In this document: one piece after another, positions 31,347 to 40,156 of the stretch
How the letters are laid out: each line of letters begins with the position of its first letter
How positions within the stretch are numbered: position 1 is the stretch's first letter
DNA from: Cladocopium goreaui
Lineage: Eukaryota > Sar > Dinophyceae > Suessiales > Symbiodiniaceae
Reading direction: 5' to 3'
Length of the DNA: 64,000 bases
Assembly (NCBI GenBank): GCA_947184155.2
Contig: CAMXCT020006583.1
Coordinates: forward strand, 289,501-353,500
The notes under the pieces: model-generated
Databases searched by the model: none
The model's input: the letters and a program-made list of their open reading frames with translations, nothing else
Told to the model about the DNA's origin: nothing
Made by a program: the position numbers and the translations under genes

Positions 31347-32115
31347 GTGTGTGTGTGAATCCTGCTATCACACGCAGGCACAAACTCATATACATATGTA
31401 CTTTAACCCTTGAAGTGAAAGCAGAGCAGGGGGCCACGGCTCCATTCATCAGTCCGTGGCCAACGAAGCTACTGATGTTTGGAGAGGGTATGCAGTCTGA
31501 TCAACTGCACGTACCTGCAAATCGAACTGTTGATTTCTGTTCCTCTATGACGCTGTTTGCTTTAAGAAAGAATTTCACATTTCGTACTGTCTCCTCTATT
31601 ACTTGCACTAGCAGTTTTTGATTTTCTGAGCTCGTTCGGGAGCCTTCATGTATTGCGCTGACATGGCATCGAGCTTGTTCGGGAGCCTTCATGTATTGCG
31701 CTGGCATGGCACTGAGCTCATTTGGGAACCTTCATGTGTTGCGCTGGCATGGCACCGAGCTGATTGAGGATCTTTCATGTTGCATTGGCGTGGCACCGAG
31801 CTATAGTTTGGACATTTTCATATAGTGTACTTGCATAGCATTGAGCTGATTCGGGAGTCTTCATGTGTTGCATCGGCATGGCATTGTGCTATAATGTTAA
31901 CCTTTTTTTTTCAACCAATTGTGCTAGCATAGTACCGAGCTAGTTTGGAAGCTCTCCTGTGTTACAGCAGTTTGGAAGCTCTCCTGTGTTACAGCGGTTT
32001 GGTAGAGTAGGGTGCAATTTCTATCAGCAGTGTCGGCCAGGTTTCTAAGGAATTCAAGGCGAGAACGAGATCATTCACATGACGGTCCATTTCAAACCCA
32101 ATTCAGCAGTGTGTA
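31347..32115 (+). repeat. Right terminal repeat of element 1
   Basis: Collinear with the left repeat; the minisatellite is two units shorter. Ends CAGCAGTGTGTA, which overlaps the start of the next terminal-repeat element. Confidence 0.85.
31426..31518 (+). ncRNA. Pseudoknot fold, copy 2 (right repeat of element 1)
   Basis: Same sequence as copy 1, shifted by 4098 bases: outer GCAGG/CCTGC, stem GGCCACGG/CCGTGGCC, pseudoknot pairing across the AACGAAG linker, hairpin with loop CTGATCA. Confidence 0.7.
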
Positions 32116-32358
32116 ACATCTGAATAGATGTAAAACTTCTTCTCTCTCTTTTTCTTCCTTTGTCCTCTCCCTTTCTAATTCTAAATTAAATTTAATGCAG
32201 GGGGCCACCGGGGTCCCGGGGGGGTCGGTGGCCACCGAAGACACCCCGCCGGGACCCGTGTAAACGTACCTGCATTAATCTAACGATCTAGGCTGGTTTG
32301 CATGTTTCAGGATTCAGTTCCTGCCGGATCATATAATGATCCATTCTTGTCTAGTGTG
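32109..32358 (+). repeat. Terminal repeat U1 of element 2
   Basis: Parts in order: GTGTGTA; hairpin ACATCT-GAAT-AGATGT; a long pyrimidine-rich tract ending TTTAATGCAG; the pseudoknot; two more hairpins, AGGA/TCCT and GGATCAT-ATA-ATGATCC; then CCATTCTTGTCTAGTGTG. Confidence 0.8.
32197..32273 (+). ncRNA. Pseudoknot fold, copy 3 (U1)
   Basis: Outer GCAGG/CCTGC. Stem a GGCCACCG (32203-32210) with CGGTGGCC (32226-32233). b GGGTCCCGGGGGGGT (32211-32225) with b' ACCCCGCCGGGACCC (32243-32257), one mismatch. Linker ACCGAAGAC. The palindromic-loop hairpin is missing here (only GTGTAAACGTA lies between b' and the outer stem). Confidence 0.7.
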
Positions 32359-33096
32359 ATTTCCATGGTGGCTCCGACATGGTGCCATGGAGCCATTTGA
32401 GGCAACCCTCTTCAGGGTGAGTGTCGACAGTCTTGAATTCTGAATTCACACATTTTAACTTGGTAATTCATCTAAGTAAATCGCAACAGTCAGCCTTTCG
32501 GTTGTGCACCTTTTTGCAAAGTCCCGCTTTTCCGGCTGTCCTTTATGAACCCAGTGGATTGCATCTCTGTTGAGTGAAGCCACTTCGAACTACCAGAAAC
32601 CTCCTTTTTCGCAGCAGCCTTTACCGTCACATTACAAGAGACAGAACGCAGGCAGGTACATGATCTTTAGGTGCGGTTTTCTTTCTTTTGATGGTCTCTG
32701 GTGAGGTGAAACATGTTGTGCACCTAATTCGTTGGAATTTGATAGCCGTTTGATGCCATTGGGGCACGACTTGACCACGGGCCTGTTGTGGCACAATTGC
32801 ACGAACAGTAGGTCTAGGAGCTGAGTCCTGTTTGTTAACTACTTGTTTTGGTTTTGTTTGTCATCAACTAGTCCCCCATTTGGTCCCTAATTCTCCCCGC
32901 GTGCCTCTCCGTAATGTGTCGTGGGGTTTAGGTGTGTGCGCTGTTTTTGTCAGGTCCGTTTCGCCGTGTAGGTTGGTTCTGGAGGTCCGTCTGTTCCCCT
33001 CCCCCCCCTGCGCTGTTTTTGGCCGTTTGCCCTTCGTGTGTCCGCTTTTTTCTTCCTCTTGCCTTTCAGGGTTGACCCGGCTCCGGCCGGGTGTGT
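32359..33096. other. Interior of element 2, non-coding
   Basis: A hairpin near its start pairs TGGCTCC with GGAGCCA (about 32369-32395). The rest has T/C-rich segments and no convincing frame. Segments are shared in order with 37674-38466 of element 4. Confidence 0.55.
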
Positions 33097-33348
33097 GTGT
33101 GTAACATCTGAATAGATGTAAAACTTCTTCTCTCTCTTTTTCTTCCTTTGTCCTCTCCCTTTTTAATTCTAAATTAAATTTAATGCAGGGGGCCACCGGG
33201 GTCCCGGGGGGGTCGGTGGCCACCGAAGACACCCCCCCGGGACCCGTGTAAACGTACCTGCATTAATCTAACGATCTAGGCTGGTTTGCATGTTTCAGGA
33301 TTCAGTTCCTGCCGGATCATATAATGATCCATTCTTGTCTAGTGTGTG
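33097..33348 (+). repeat. Terminal repeat U2 of element 2
   Basis: Same parts as U1 with a few substitutions. Its 5' side continues a GTGTGTGTGT tract and its 3' GTGTG is shared with the start of U3. Confidence 0.8.
33185..33261 (+). ncRNA. Pseudoknot fold, copy 4 (U2)
   Basis: As in U1, but b' reads ACCCCCCCGGGACCC, an exact 15-of-15 complement of b GGGTCCCGGGGGGGT. Confidence 0.7.
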
Positions 33349-33600
33349 TAACATCTAAACAGATGTAAAACTTCTCTCTTTTTCTTCCTTCCGTCCTCTC
33401 CCTTTCTAAATAACGCAGGGGGCACCTGGAGCATGGATAGGTCAGGTGCCAACGAAGACACCTATCCAATGCTTGTGATATCACGGCTGATCACCGTGAC
33501 GTACCTGCCAATAATTTCATTGTTTCGTATCTAATCTGCATGTTTCAGGATTCAGTTCCTGCCGGATCATATAATGATCCATTCTTGTCTAGTGTGTGTG
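33344..33600 (+). repeat. Solo terminal repeat U3
   Basis: A single repeat of the U type directly after U2, sharing GTGTGTA. Hairpin ACATCT-AAAC-AGATGT keeps its stem while the loop differs. The 3' hairpins and the GTCTAGTGTG end are the same as in U1 and U2; the central 90 bases differ in sequence but not in fold. Confidence 0.75.
33415..33508 (+). ncRNA. Pseudoknot fold, copy 5 (U3), covarying
   Basis: Outer GCAGG/CCTGC. Stem a GGCACCTG (33421-33428) with CAGGTGCC (33443-33450). b AGCATGGATAGGT (33430-33442) with b' ACCTATCCAATGCT (33460-33473), one bulged A. Linker AACGAAGAC. GATAT, then hairpin CACGG/CCGTG around CTGATCA. All three stems differ in sequence from copies 1-4 yet still pair. 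Confidence 0.7.
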
Positions 33601-34215
33601 TGTGTCAGTGTGTGGGCAAGTCTTGTGTGAGTTAGTTTGTATGAGTGAGTTGTGTGAGAGTTCGTTCTGTGTGAGGAAGTTGTGCGTAAGAAAGTTGTGT
33701 GTCAGAAAGTTGTGTGTGAGGAAGTTGTGTGTGCGTAACTGGCGCGTAGGAAAGTGTAGTCGTCCTCGTGACTCAGTTGGTATGGCGTGACTCTTGTGTC
33801 GCTGACAGATTGCCAGTGGTGGTTCGATTCCCCGCTGGTCCGCGAGTAAGACTCGACTTCAAAAGGACCGTGCCTCAGAGCATAAACGGTCAGACTCGGA
33901 CCAAAAAAATGTGTGTGGGAAAGGTGTGTGTGTGGAAGTTGTGTGTGAGTAAGTTGTGTGTGAGAGTAAGCTGTGTGTGAGGAAGTTGTGGAAGAGGAAG
34001 TCTTGGGGAGTAAATTGTATGGGGAAAGTTGTTTGTGGAAGTTATGTGAGTAAGTTGTGTGAGGGTAAGTTCTGTGTGAGGAAGTTGTGTGAGAGTAAGT
34101 TGTGTGTGAGTAAGTGAGTAAGTTGTAAGAGAAAGTTGTGTGAGAGTAAGTTGTGTGTGAGGAAGTTGTGTGAGAGTAAGTTGTGTGCGTGAGTAAATTG
34201 TGTGTGAGAGCAGGT
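33587..34215 (+). repeat. GT-rich tandem tract of AAGTTGTGTGTGAGT type
   Basis: Irregular units of about 13-16 bp (GAGGAAGTTGTGTGTGAGTA) fill this stretch, interrupted at about 33740-33905 by a tRNA-like segment. The same tract type occurs at 37228-37316 and 38836-38996, always next to terminal-repeat elements. Confidence 0.8.
33762..33845 (+). other. tRNA-like sequence (degenerate)
   Basis: GGTTCGATTCC (33831-33841) matches the RNA polymerase III B box and TGACTCAGTTGG (33769-33780) resembles an A box at tRNA-like spacing. The acceptor and T stems do not pair well, so this is a tRNA-derived remnant or SINE head rather than a working tRNA gene. Confidence 0.4.
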
Positions 34216-35590
34216 TGAGAGGAGGACGAGGAGGACGAGGGAGGAGGAGCAAGCCCCGGAGTGCCCAACCAAAAACAAGAACCCCACACACAGATGTGGA
34301 GAAAAAGAGTGAGACGGATCCGTGTTCTGCCATACCACAAGCTAACTGCACTGAGCAGGGCACGATCCCAATGGTCATTCGTAGTGTCTCATGAATCTCT
34401 GGAGAGGAAGACAGGTCACAGTACCGCAACGTGGAAACATGGTACAGGCCAATGCCTCCTTTGGTGCCATGTATCTCCGCCATGGAACACAAAATTGCGA
34501 ACCTCCCCCAGTACTCCATGGTAGCTAATCACAGACCCTTCACAGACACTCTCAGTCACCTAGAGATCGATGGTGCAACATTTGACCGGATCCGACGAGG
34601 TAGCAGGCAGATACAGTGCGCGAACGAGCCATGTGTGCAATCTTTGTTGCTGCGCGGGCGCACTGGGAAACACGACAGCAGGACCAAGCCCTGGGCGTAA
34701 CCCCGACCAGGACCGGATCACGACCAGAAGCATGCAGCGGAAACTGAAAAAGATGGGAGAGCGCGAATTCAGGGGGTGAAAAGCACAGAAAGGCCCGCAA
34801 ACAACACAATACAATCAATAGAATCTCGTAGACTGAAAAAGACGAAACAAATCAGGGAACGGAAGAAAGGAGCAGGAACCGTCTGTGGTCGAGCGACGCG
34901 CTGCCCCAACAAAGCTTAAGAACAACCGCACTACACAGGATAGAAGTGCAGAAACCTGGGGAAGCTATACGAGAACTGAATCTGCAAGATACTGGGCCCG
35001 GTGCAAATGCTTATCATCCTCCAGGAACTTGTACCATGTGAGGTCCAGAGCAAATGTAGGGGAGTCTCGTAGCTAGTACTTGGTCCCGCCATTTTTCTGG
35101 TGTCAGACCAGCATCACTATATAGCTTTAATCACTTCCAGGAATATTCTGGTCGGATCAGATGGGCAGAAGCCCATGATGTTCTAGTGCACCAGGCATTG
35201 ATAGAAACGTTCTATAACTGCAGGGAAGCATTGCTTCCTTTCCCATTTACTGTCAACACCCAAGTCAAAGCCCGCCGCGTTCTTAGCTAAGAAACGCACT
35301 GCACTTAGACTCTCTGCCACTGTTCTTGACTGTCTTTGTAAAGTAACAACGGCCCTTTGTACGCTTTGGATAATGACATCAGTGATAGCACTAAGAAGAA
35401 TCGGTGCGATTTTGCTGGCAAGGGACGCGGTCCGATTACCACAGTAATCACTGCTATTGAATCTCATAGCGGATTGGTAAGTTTAACCGGCACACTCGGG
35501 TGGGCGGCAGGGATTGACCGGTAGTTCCTTAGACGACCCAGCAGTTCGGTCAGGATGGAGCGAAACCAGTACGATGCATACATCAAATAT
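34216..35590. other. No recognised gene
   Basis: Starts with a short GAGGACGAG repeat (34218-34250). Frames of up to about 95 codons show no domain on either strand. Confidence 0.4.
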
Positions 35591-37230
35591 AGGAGGGACA
35601 TGAATCTTCACTTTGCGTGGCAGGTGTGGCACTTCTAGACCTTGCCTTTCATTTTGCGTCGCAGGTGTCGCACTTCCTGAAACGATTTGCAAGCGCCATG
35701 GAGCAAGGGCTGGAAGACACTGTGGCTACAGGCGAAACTTGAAGGTTGATCTCTCCAAGTGCCACGCCTGCCATGCAAAGAGAAGGTCGATGTTGCGAAG
35801 TGCTACGCCTGCCACGCCAACTGGAAGTCCATGTCTTGAAGTGTCACGCCTGCCACGCAAAGTGAAGATCCACGCGTCTGAGATGCAAAGTGAAGGTTGA
35901 TCTCAAAGGTCGATGTAGCCAAGTGCCACCCCTGCCACGAAAAATAAAGGTCCATGTCTTAAAGTGTCACGCCTGCCATGCAAAGTGGAGGTAGATGTTG
36001 CCAAGTGCGGTTTCCAGCGCAGTAGTCAGTGTCAATGGCAGCTTCAGAAGACAAATTAAAACATGTTCAACAGACATCTTCCATACCTGTACACATTTGC
36101 AAAAGACAATTATTGAATGTCATGTGAGCTGTGTTAAGTGTTTTTTCTTTTCAGCGACCAGGAGATCTCTTTTTCTTCGTCGCCTAGCGCCGTATCAAAA
36201 TTGACTCACTTCCACAGGACGTGGCATGTGGCATAGGGCTGGTTCTGGTGGCGCGCTTGGGTCCCGTTTGGCGCCGTTGCAGGCGTGGCACTTGGCAACA
36301 TCTGCTAAACACTTTGCGTAGCAGGCGTAGCAGACATGCCTTGGCCACATCGACCTTCACTTTGCATGCAGGTGGCGGCATTCGACCTTTCGTCCTTTAC
36401 TTCGCACTTGGCAACATCAATCTTCACTTTGTATGGCAGGTGTAGCAGTTGGAGACGACTGTTCAGGCGTGCCACTTAGCAACAAAAACCTTCACTCTAC
36501 AGGCGTGGCGCTTCCAGACATAGACCTCCACTTTGCGTGGCAGGCGTGGCACGTGTCGACATTTAACATGGACCCCCAATTTGTAAAGACATCGACCTTT
36601 ACTTTGCGTCAAGTGTGGACATGGGCTCCACTTTGCATGCAGGTGTAGCACTTATGGCACTGAGTTGGCTCTGGTAGCGCGCTTCGGCTCCGTTTTGCCG
36701 CTTGTCGTCGCGGCTGTTTGTGTAGGAGGCGTCGCGCTTGGGGACCACTTTGCGTGGCAGGTGTGGCACTTACAGCGCTAGACTGGCCCCGGTGGCGCGC
36801 TGGGGTCCGGTTTGGCGCCGTGGCTGTTTCTGTGGCAGGCGTGGCATCAAGCTTCACTTTGCGTGGCAGGCTTGGCGATATCGACCTCCACTTTGCGTGT
36901 TTGTGTGGAGAATCACTTTGGGTGGTGGCGTGGCACTTAGAGACATTGACCTACTTTGCGTGGCAGGTGTAGCGCTTGGCGACATCCATCTCCACTTTGC
37001 GTGGCAGGCTTGGCGACATCGACCTCCACACTTTGCCTGGACTCCCGCGAAACGATTTGCACGCGTCATGGAGCAAACGCCGGAAGACACGGAGTTACTG
37101 AAGATGCCGTCTGAGTATGGTAGGTTTCTGTGTGTGAGCATGCGATTGATGCGCGGTGCGAAAATCTCTCAAATCTCTCGTCGCCTTGCGCCACGCAAAG
37201 TGGAGGTCGATGTCGCCAAGTGCCACGCCT
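35590..37230. repeat. Interspersed minisatellite in alternating orientation
   Basis: A unit of about 41-47 bp with TTTGCGTGGCAGGCGTGGCA and TTGGCGACATCGACCTCCAC recurs on the + strand at 35,605-35,690 and 36,280-37,045. It appears in reverse (TGCCACGCCTGCCACGCAAA) at 35,740-36,000 and 37,185-37,230. Spacers between units vary. The orientation changes allow foldback; frames through it are repeat artefacts. Confidence 0.75.
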
Positions 37231-37316
37231 GCCTGTGCGGACAAGTCGTGTGTGAGTAAGTTGTGTGCAAGCAAGTTGTGTGTGAGTAAGTTGTGTGTGG
37301 ACAAGTTGTGTGTGTG
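37228..37316 (+). repeat. GT-rich tract before element 4
   Basis: Repeats of AAGTTGTGTGTGAGT and GACAAGTTGTGTG, the same type as at 33587-34215. Confidence 0.75.
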
Positions 37317-37332
37317 AGAACCATCTAGGGGA

Positions 37333-37424
37333 ACGGGGTCTGGGCACTCTGTGACTGACCCAGTTCAACCAAGCCAGGTCACAGAGTGGGATATCTGGAT
37401 TGGCCATCCAGACGATTTTCTGCA
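37333..37424 (+). ncRNA. Pseudoknot fold, copy 6 (left repeat of element 4)
   Basis: Stem a CTGGG (37341-37345) with CCCAG (37360-37364). b CACTCTGTGAC (37346-37356) with b' GTCACAGAGTG (37379-37389), an exact 11-bp pairing. GATAT, then hairpin CTGGA/TCCAG around the loop TTGGCCA, then CTGC. The 5' partner of CTGC and the CGAAG linker are altered in this copy. Confidence 0.65.
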
Positions 37425-37673
37425 ATTTCCGATGTCAATTTCAAGTTCTGTAAGGTTTTCGCAATCTGTCAAGGTGGGAACGATTTGTCTTGGTTGATAG
37501 GGAAGGATCAGCTTCCAAATTTTTCATTCTGCACTGGCTATGGCGATGGTAGCTTTTTGATACTTGGTCGGGTCTCTTCGTCGACCCATTCCTGTCAGGT
37601 GTATTTGGAGTGTTTGTGCACGTAAGATGCATTCCACAACAAATTCGCAATGACCATTCTGAGCAAGTGTGTG

Positions 37674-38466
37674 ACTCATGCTGGATTCGTCAAGGTGGCA
37701 TGAACCCTTCGGGGAATACCTTTCTAGGTAGGAAGTTCGAACCTCCGACCTCATCTCTGATTTTACAGTTTTCAACTTAGTAATTCGTCTAAGTAAAGTG
37801 AAACAGTCGGCCATTTGTCATCTTTTCACCCGTCGATGGGTTCTGTGTTGAAACAACTTGCCGCTGTACTGGGCCTCTCCTTCTTCTCTTGTGACGTTGT
37901 GACGATGTGCATAGCTGGAAGCCGCGACAACATCTTCATTTTCTGTGCTGCTCGAGAGACAGACCCATGTCATTTTGGTCATGTGCACTTAATTCATTTC
38001 CGATTACTGACAGCCGTAATAGGCTTGAATTGACCCCCGAGGGCCCTGAGCCTTGTCACGAATTCTTGCATTGGTTTGTGGATGCATCAATTTTCATCAA
38101 CTAGTTCCCCATTGGTCCCCTATCTCATGCGTGCTCCCTCTCTAGGTCAGGTTTGGGTCCTTCGCATGCCAAGGTAGGTTTGGCTCTCGCCTTGTAGGTT
38201 GTGTCAAGCGCTTCTGTCCGCCCCCCCCCTCCTCTGGTCGGTGTTTGGCCCGTCGTCCGTCCGCTTTTTCTTTTCCCTTACCTTTTCAGGGTTTGCCCGC
38301 TCTGGGCTAGATGTGTTGGTGTTGGTGTTTTCCCTTTTTCCTCTCCTCTTTTGCGTTCCCCGTCTCGTGTCCCGGTTAAGTAGCTGTCATCTCATTTCCA
38401 TCGTGATCTCGTTTCCATTTCCCTTTCATTTTCACCTTCATCTCATTTGTCGGAGCCTTAAAAAGG
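37674..38466. other. Interior of element 4, non-coding
   Basis: Near its 5' end GTTCGAACC (37736-37744) resembles a polymerase III B box but lacks a convincing tRNA fold. Shares GTAATTCGTCTAAGTAAAG, ATCAACTAGTTCCCCAT and CTTTTCAGGGTTTGCCC with element 2 in the same order. Confidence 0.5.
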
Positions 38467-38502
38467 TGAACCGTCTGAAGAGATGTAAAACTCTTAAGTT
38501 TC

Positions 38503-38595
38503 GCAGGGGAACTGGGCACTCTTTGACTGACCCAGGTCAACGAAGTTAGGTCACAGAGTGGGATATCTGGATTGGCCATCCAGACAGTTTTCTGC
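38503..38595 (+). ncRNA. Pseudoknot fold, copy 7 (right repeat of element 4)
   Basis: GCAG (38503-38506) with CTGC (38592-38595). Stem CTGGG (38512-38516) with CCCAG (38531-38535). b CACTCTTTGACT with b' GGTCACAGAGTG, 10 of 12 paired. Linker GTCAACGAAGTTA retains the CAACGAAG core. GATAT, hairpin CTGGA/TCCAG, loop TTGGCCA. Confidence 0.7.
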
Positions 38596-38835
38596 AATTT
38601 CCGATGTCAATTTCAAGTTCTGTAAAGTTTTCGCAATCTGTCAAGGTGGGAACGATTTGTCTTGGTTGATAGGGAAGGATCAGCTTCCAAATTTTTCATT
38701 CTGCACTGGCTATGGCGATGATATCTTTTTGATACTTGGTCGGGTCGCTTCGCCGACCCATTCCTGTCAGGTGTAATTGGAGTGTTTGTGCACGCAAGAT
38801 GCATTCCACAACAAAATTCGCAATGACCATTCTGA

Positions 38836-38996
38836 GCAAGTGTGTGTGTGTGTAAGTTGTGTGTGAGTAAGTTGTGTGTTGCCAAGTTGTGTGTTGACAA
38901 GTCGTGAGTGAGTAAGTTGTGTGTGGACAAATCGTGTGTGAGTAAGTTGTGTGTGGACAAATCGTGTGTGAGTAAGTTGTGTGTGTGTGTGTGAGC
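38836..38996 (+). repeat. GT-rich tandem tract after element 4
   Basis: AAGTTGTGTGTGAGTA and GACAAATCGTGTGTGAGT units; the right end of element 4 (GTGTGTGTG) merges into it. Confidence 0.8.
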
Positions 38997-39519
38997 AAAA
39001 CCAGCACCAAGATGAATCCAGCAATTTGGGTACGAAGAAGTTAGGTGTTGAAACATTGAAACGCGTCGAAATTTGCAGACTAGAAGGTTCATAAGATTCT
39101 CATGACAGCGTTTCAAGCAGCAGCGTGGCACTATTGCAAGGGTGATCTTCCTCATCTTCATTCCTGTCAGGTGATCTCCCACAAATTTCAGTTTTCTGGC
39201 AGCAGGCATTGGTGCAGTGATGATGGTCCAATAAGTCCCCGCGTCTATCGTTCCTAGTGGAAGGCGTGGTGAAGGTTCAAACGGTGGAACCAATTCGACT
39301 AGAACCAGAAACAGATCACGTATCCGAACTGATCGAGCTACGTGGATAGCTGAGATGAAGGACAGCTTGGCCGCAACCTTCGTGGTAACAGCAGTGAATT
39401 TCAGAAGGTCTCAGGTCTACACCATGTACAACAACCTACGTCTTGCATGGTTGCTGTGGTGAATGAGGAGTATGACATGATAGACCTCTTCATCACGTAC
39501 CTGGAACTTGTCCCTTGCC
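38997..39519. other. No recognised feature
   Basis: Unique-looking sequence with no convincing frame between the GT tract and the 110-bp tandem repeat. Confidence 0.4.
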
Positions 39520-39775
39520 CCCAGATTAAACCCTAAAAAATTGAATGACATTTTAAGTGGAAAGGCAAGTGGCCCCGGTCCCCCCTAACCAATGTCCCCA
39601 AGTCGCCTTTAAATGTCCGGTGTCCCCAGATTAAACCCTAAAAGGCTAAAAGGTTGAATGATTTTTAAAATAGAAAAACACGTGACCCCTGTTCCGCCCC
39701 TAACCAATGTCTCCAAGTCCCACCTAAATGCCCCTTGTCCCCACATTAACCCCTGAAAGGTTGAATGACCTATTA
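39520..39775 (+). repeat. About 2.5 units of a ~110-bp tandem repeat
   Basis: CCCCAGATTAAACCCTAAAA, then TTGAATGA, AATAGAAA, then CCCTAACCAATGTCYCCAAGT recur at about 110-bp spacing with moderate divergence. The AAACCCTAAA words are isolated and are not a telomeric array. Confidence 0.75.
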
Positions 39776-40156
39776 AATAGAAAGGTAATTGAGGTAGGGG
39801 CGAGTGCAACCCTAGTTGGGGTAGGGGCGAATGTGGCCTCCGTCCAAGTTGAACAGATGGAAACAATTATGCCGTTGCCGAAGGTGGGGATAGATCCTCC
39901 AGAAGCATGGTTATGGGAGAAAAGCAAGGAATGCATCGAGGAACACGTGGATGAAATCCGACCCATCTATGAGTATTTGCGCTACAAATTTGAACGAAAT
40001 CATGAACGAGAAGGACAAAAAGCAGGTGCAGAAGTTCAAGTGCCAATAGAAGTGAAGAAAATGACGTCGCACGAGAGTGCAGACCTCGTGAGTATGAAAT
40101 CGTCATGCGGACGGATGTTCCCCGTGATCAAGCAATTCAGCCGGCGCAAGAGATAG
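39728..40156 (+). CDS. Hypothetical protein, possibly coding
   Basis: A 142-codon frame whose second half (WLWEKSKECIEEHVDEIRPI, YEYLRYKFERNHEREGQKAG, EVQVPIEVKKM) has the charged, helical composition of real protein. Its first part overlaps the tandem repeat, so the true start is probably internal or on another exon. A neighbouring frame (40166-40408, containing RGSFPRAIELLTRRAISAEE) may continue it. No family recognised; it may equally be chance. Confidence 0.3.
   Translation: MPLVPTLTPERLNDLLNRKVIEVGASATLVGVGANVASVQVEQMETIMPLPKVGIDPPEAWLWEKSKECIEEHVDEIRPIYEYLRYKFERNHEREGQKAGAEVQVPIEVKKMTSHESADLVSMKSSCGRMFPVIKQFSRRKR

Larger units (their letters stand above)
27249..32115 (+). mobile_element. 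Element 1: terminal-repeat element with pseudoknot and a passenger gene
   Basis: Direct repeats of 859 bp (27249-28107) and 769 bp (31347-32115) bound a 3239-bp interior. The 90-bp difference is a change of two units in an internal minisatellite. Each repeat begins in a GTGTGTG tract and ends GTGTGTA. The interior has a structured leader (28108-28350) and one protein gene (28747-30377), with no reverse transcriptase or integrase, so the element is non-autonomous. It abuts element 2 at 32109. Confidence 0.8.
32109..33348 (+). mobile_element. Element 2: short non-coding terminal-repeat element
   Basis: Direct repeats U1 (32109-32358) and U2 (33097-33348), about 98% alike by eye, bound a 738-bp non-coding interior (32359-33096). 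The interior resembles that of element 4 (GTAATTCRTCTAAGTAAA; CATCAACTAGT with CCCCAT; TCCGCTTTTT...CTTTTCAGGGTT). The size and layout match retrozymes, the small non-autonomous retroelements whose LTRs carry hammerhead ribozymes, but no hammerhead core is present. Confidence 0.75.
37318..38852 (+). mobile_element. Element 4: short non-coding terminal-repeat element
   Basis: Direct repeats 37318-37673 and 38467-38852 are strongly alike from GGGAACTGGGCACTC to GACCATTCTGAGCAAGTGTGTG. The left repeat lacks about 28 bp near its start (the hairpin part). The 793-bp interior is related to that of element 2. Both outer ends lie in GT-rich tracts. No protein is encoded. Confidence 0.75.

Noticed and set aside
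33762..33845. Functional tRNA gene
   Set aside because: Good B box but poor acceptor and T-stem pairing and no clear anticodon arm; kept only as a tRNA-like remnant.
27328..38595. Hammerhead or HDV-like ribozyme in the terminal repeats
   Set aside because: No CTGANGA...GAAA core, and the loop CTGATCA is the wrong sequence and place. The HDV order (P1, P2, P3 hairpin, P1', P4, P2') is not met because nothing lies between b and a'.
39600..39750. Telomeric repeat (AAACCCTAAA)
   Set aside because: Only isolated words inside a 110-bp tandem repeat, with no run of TTTAGGG units.
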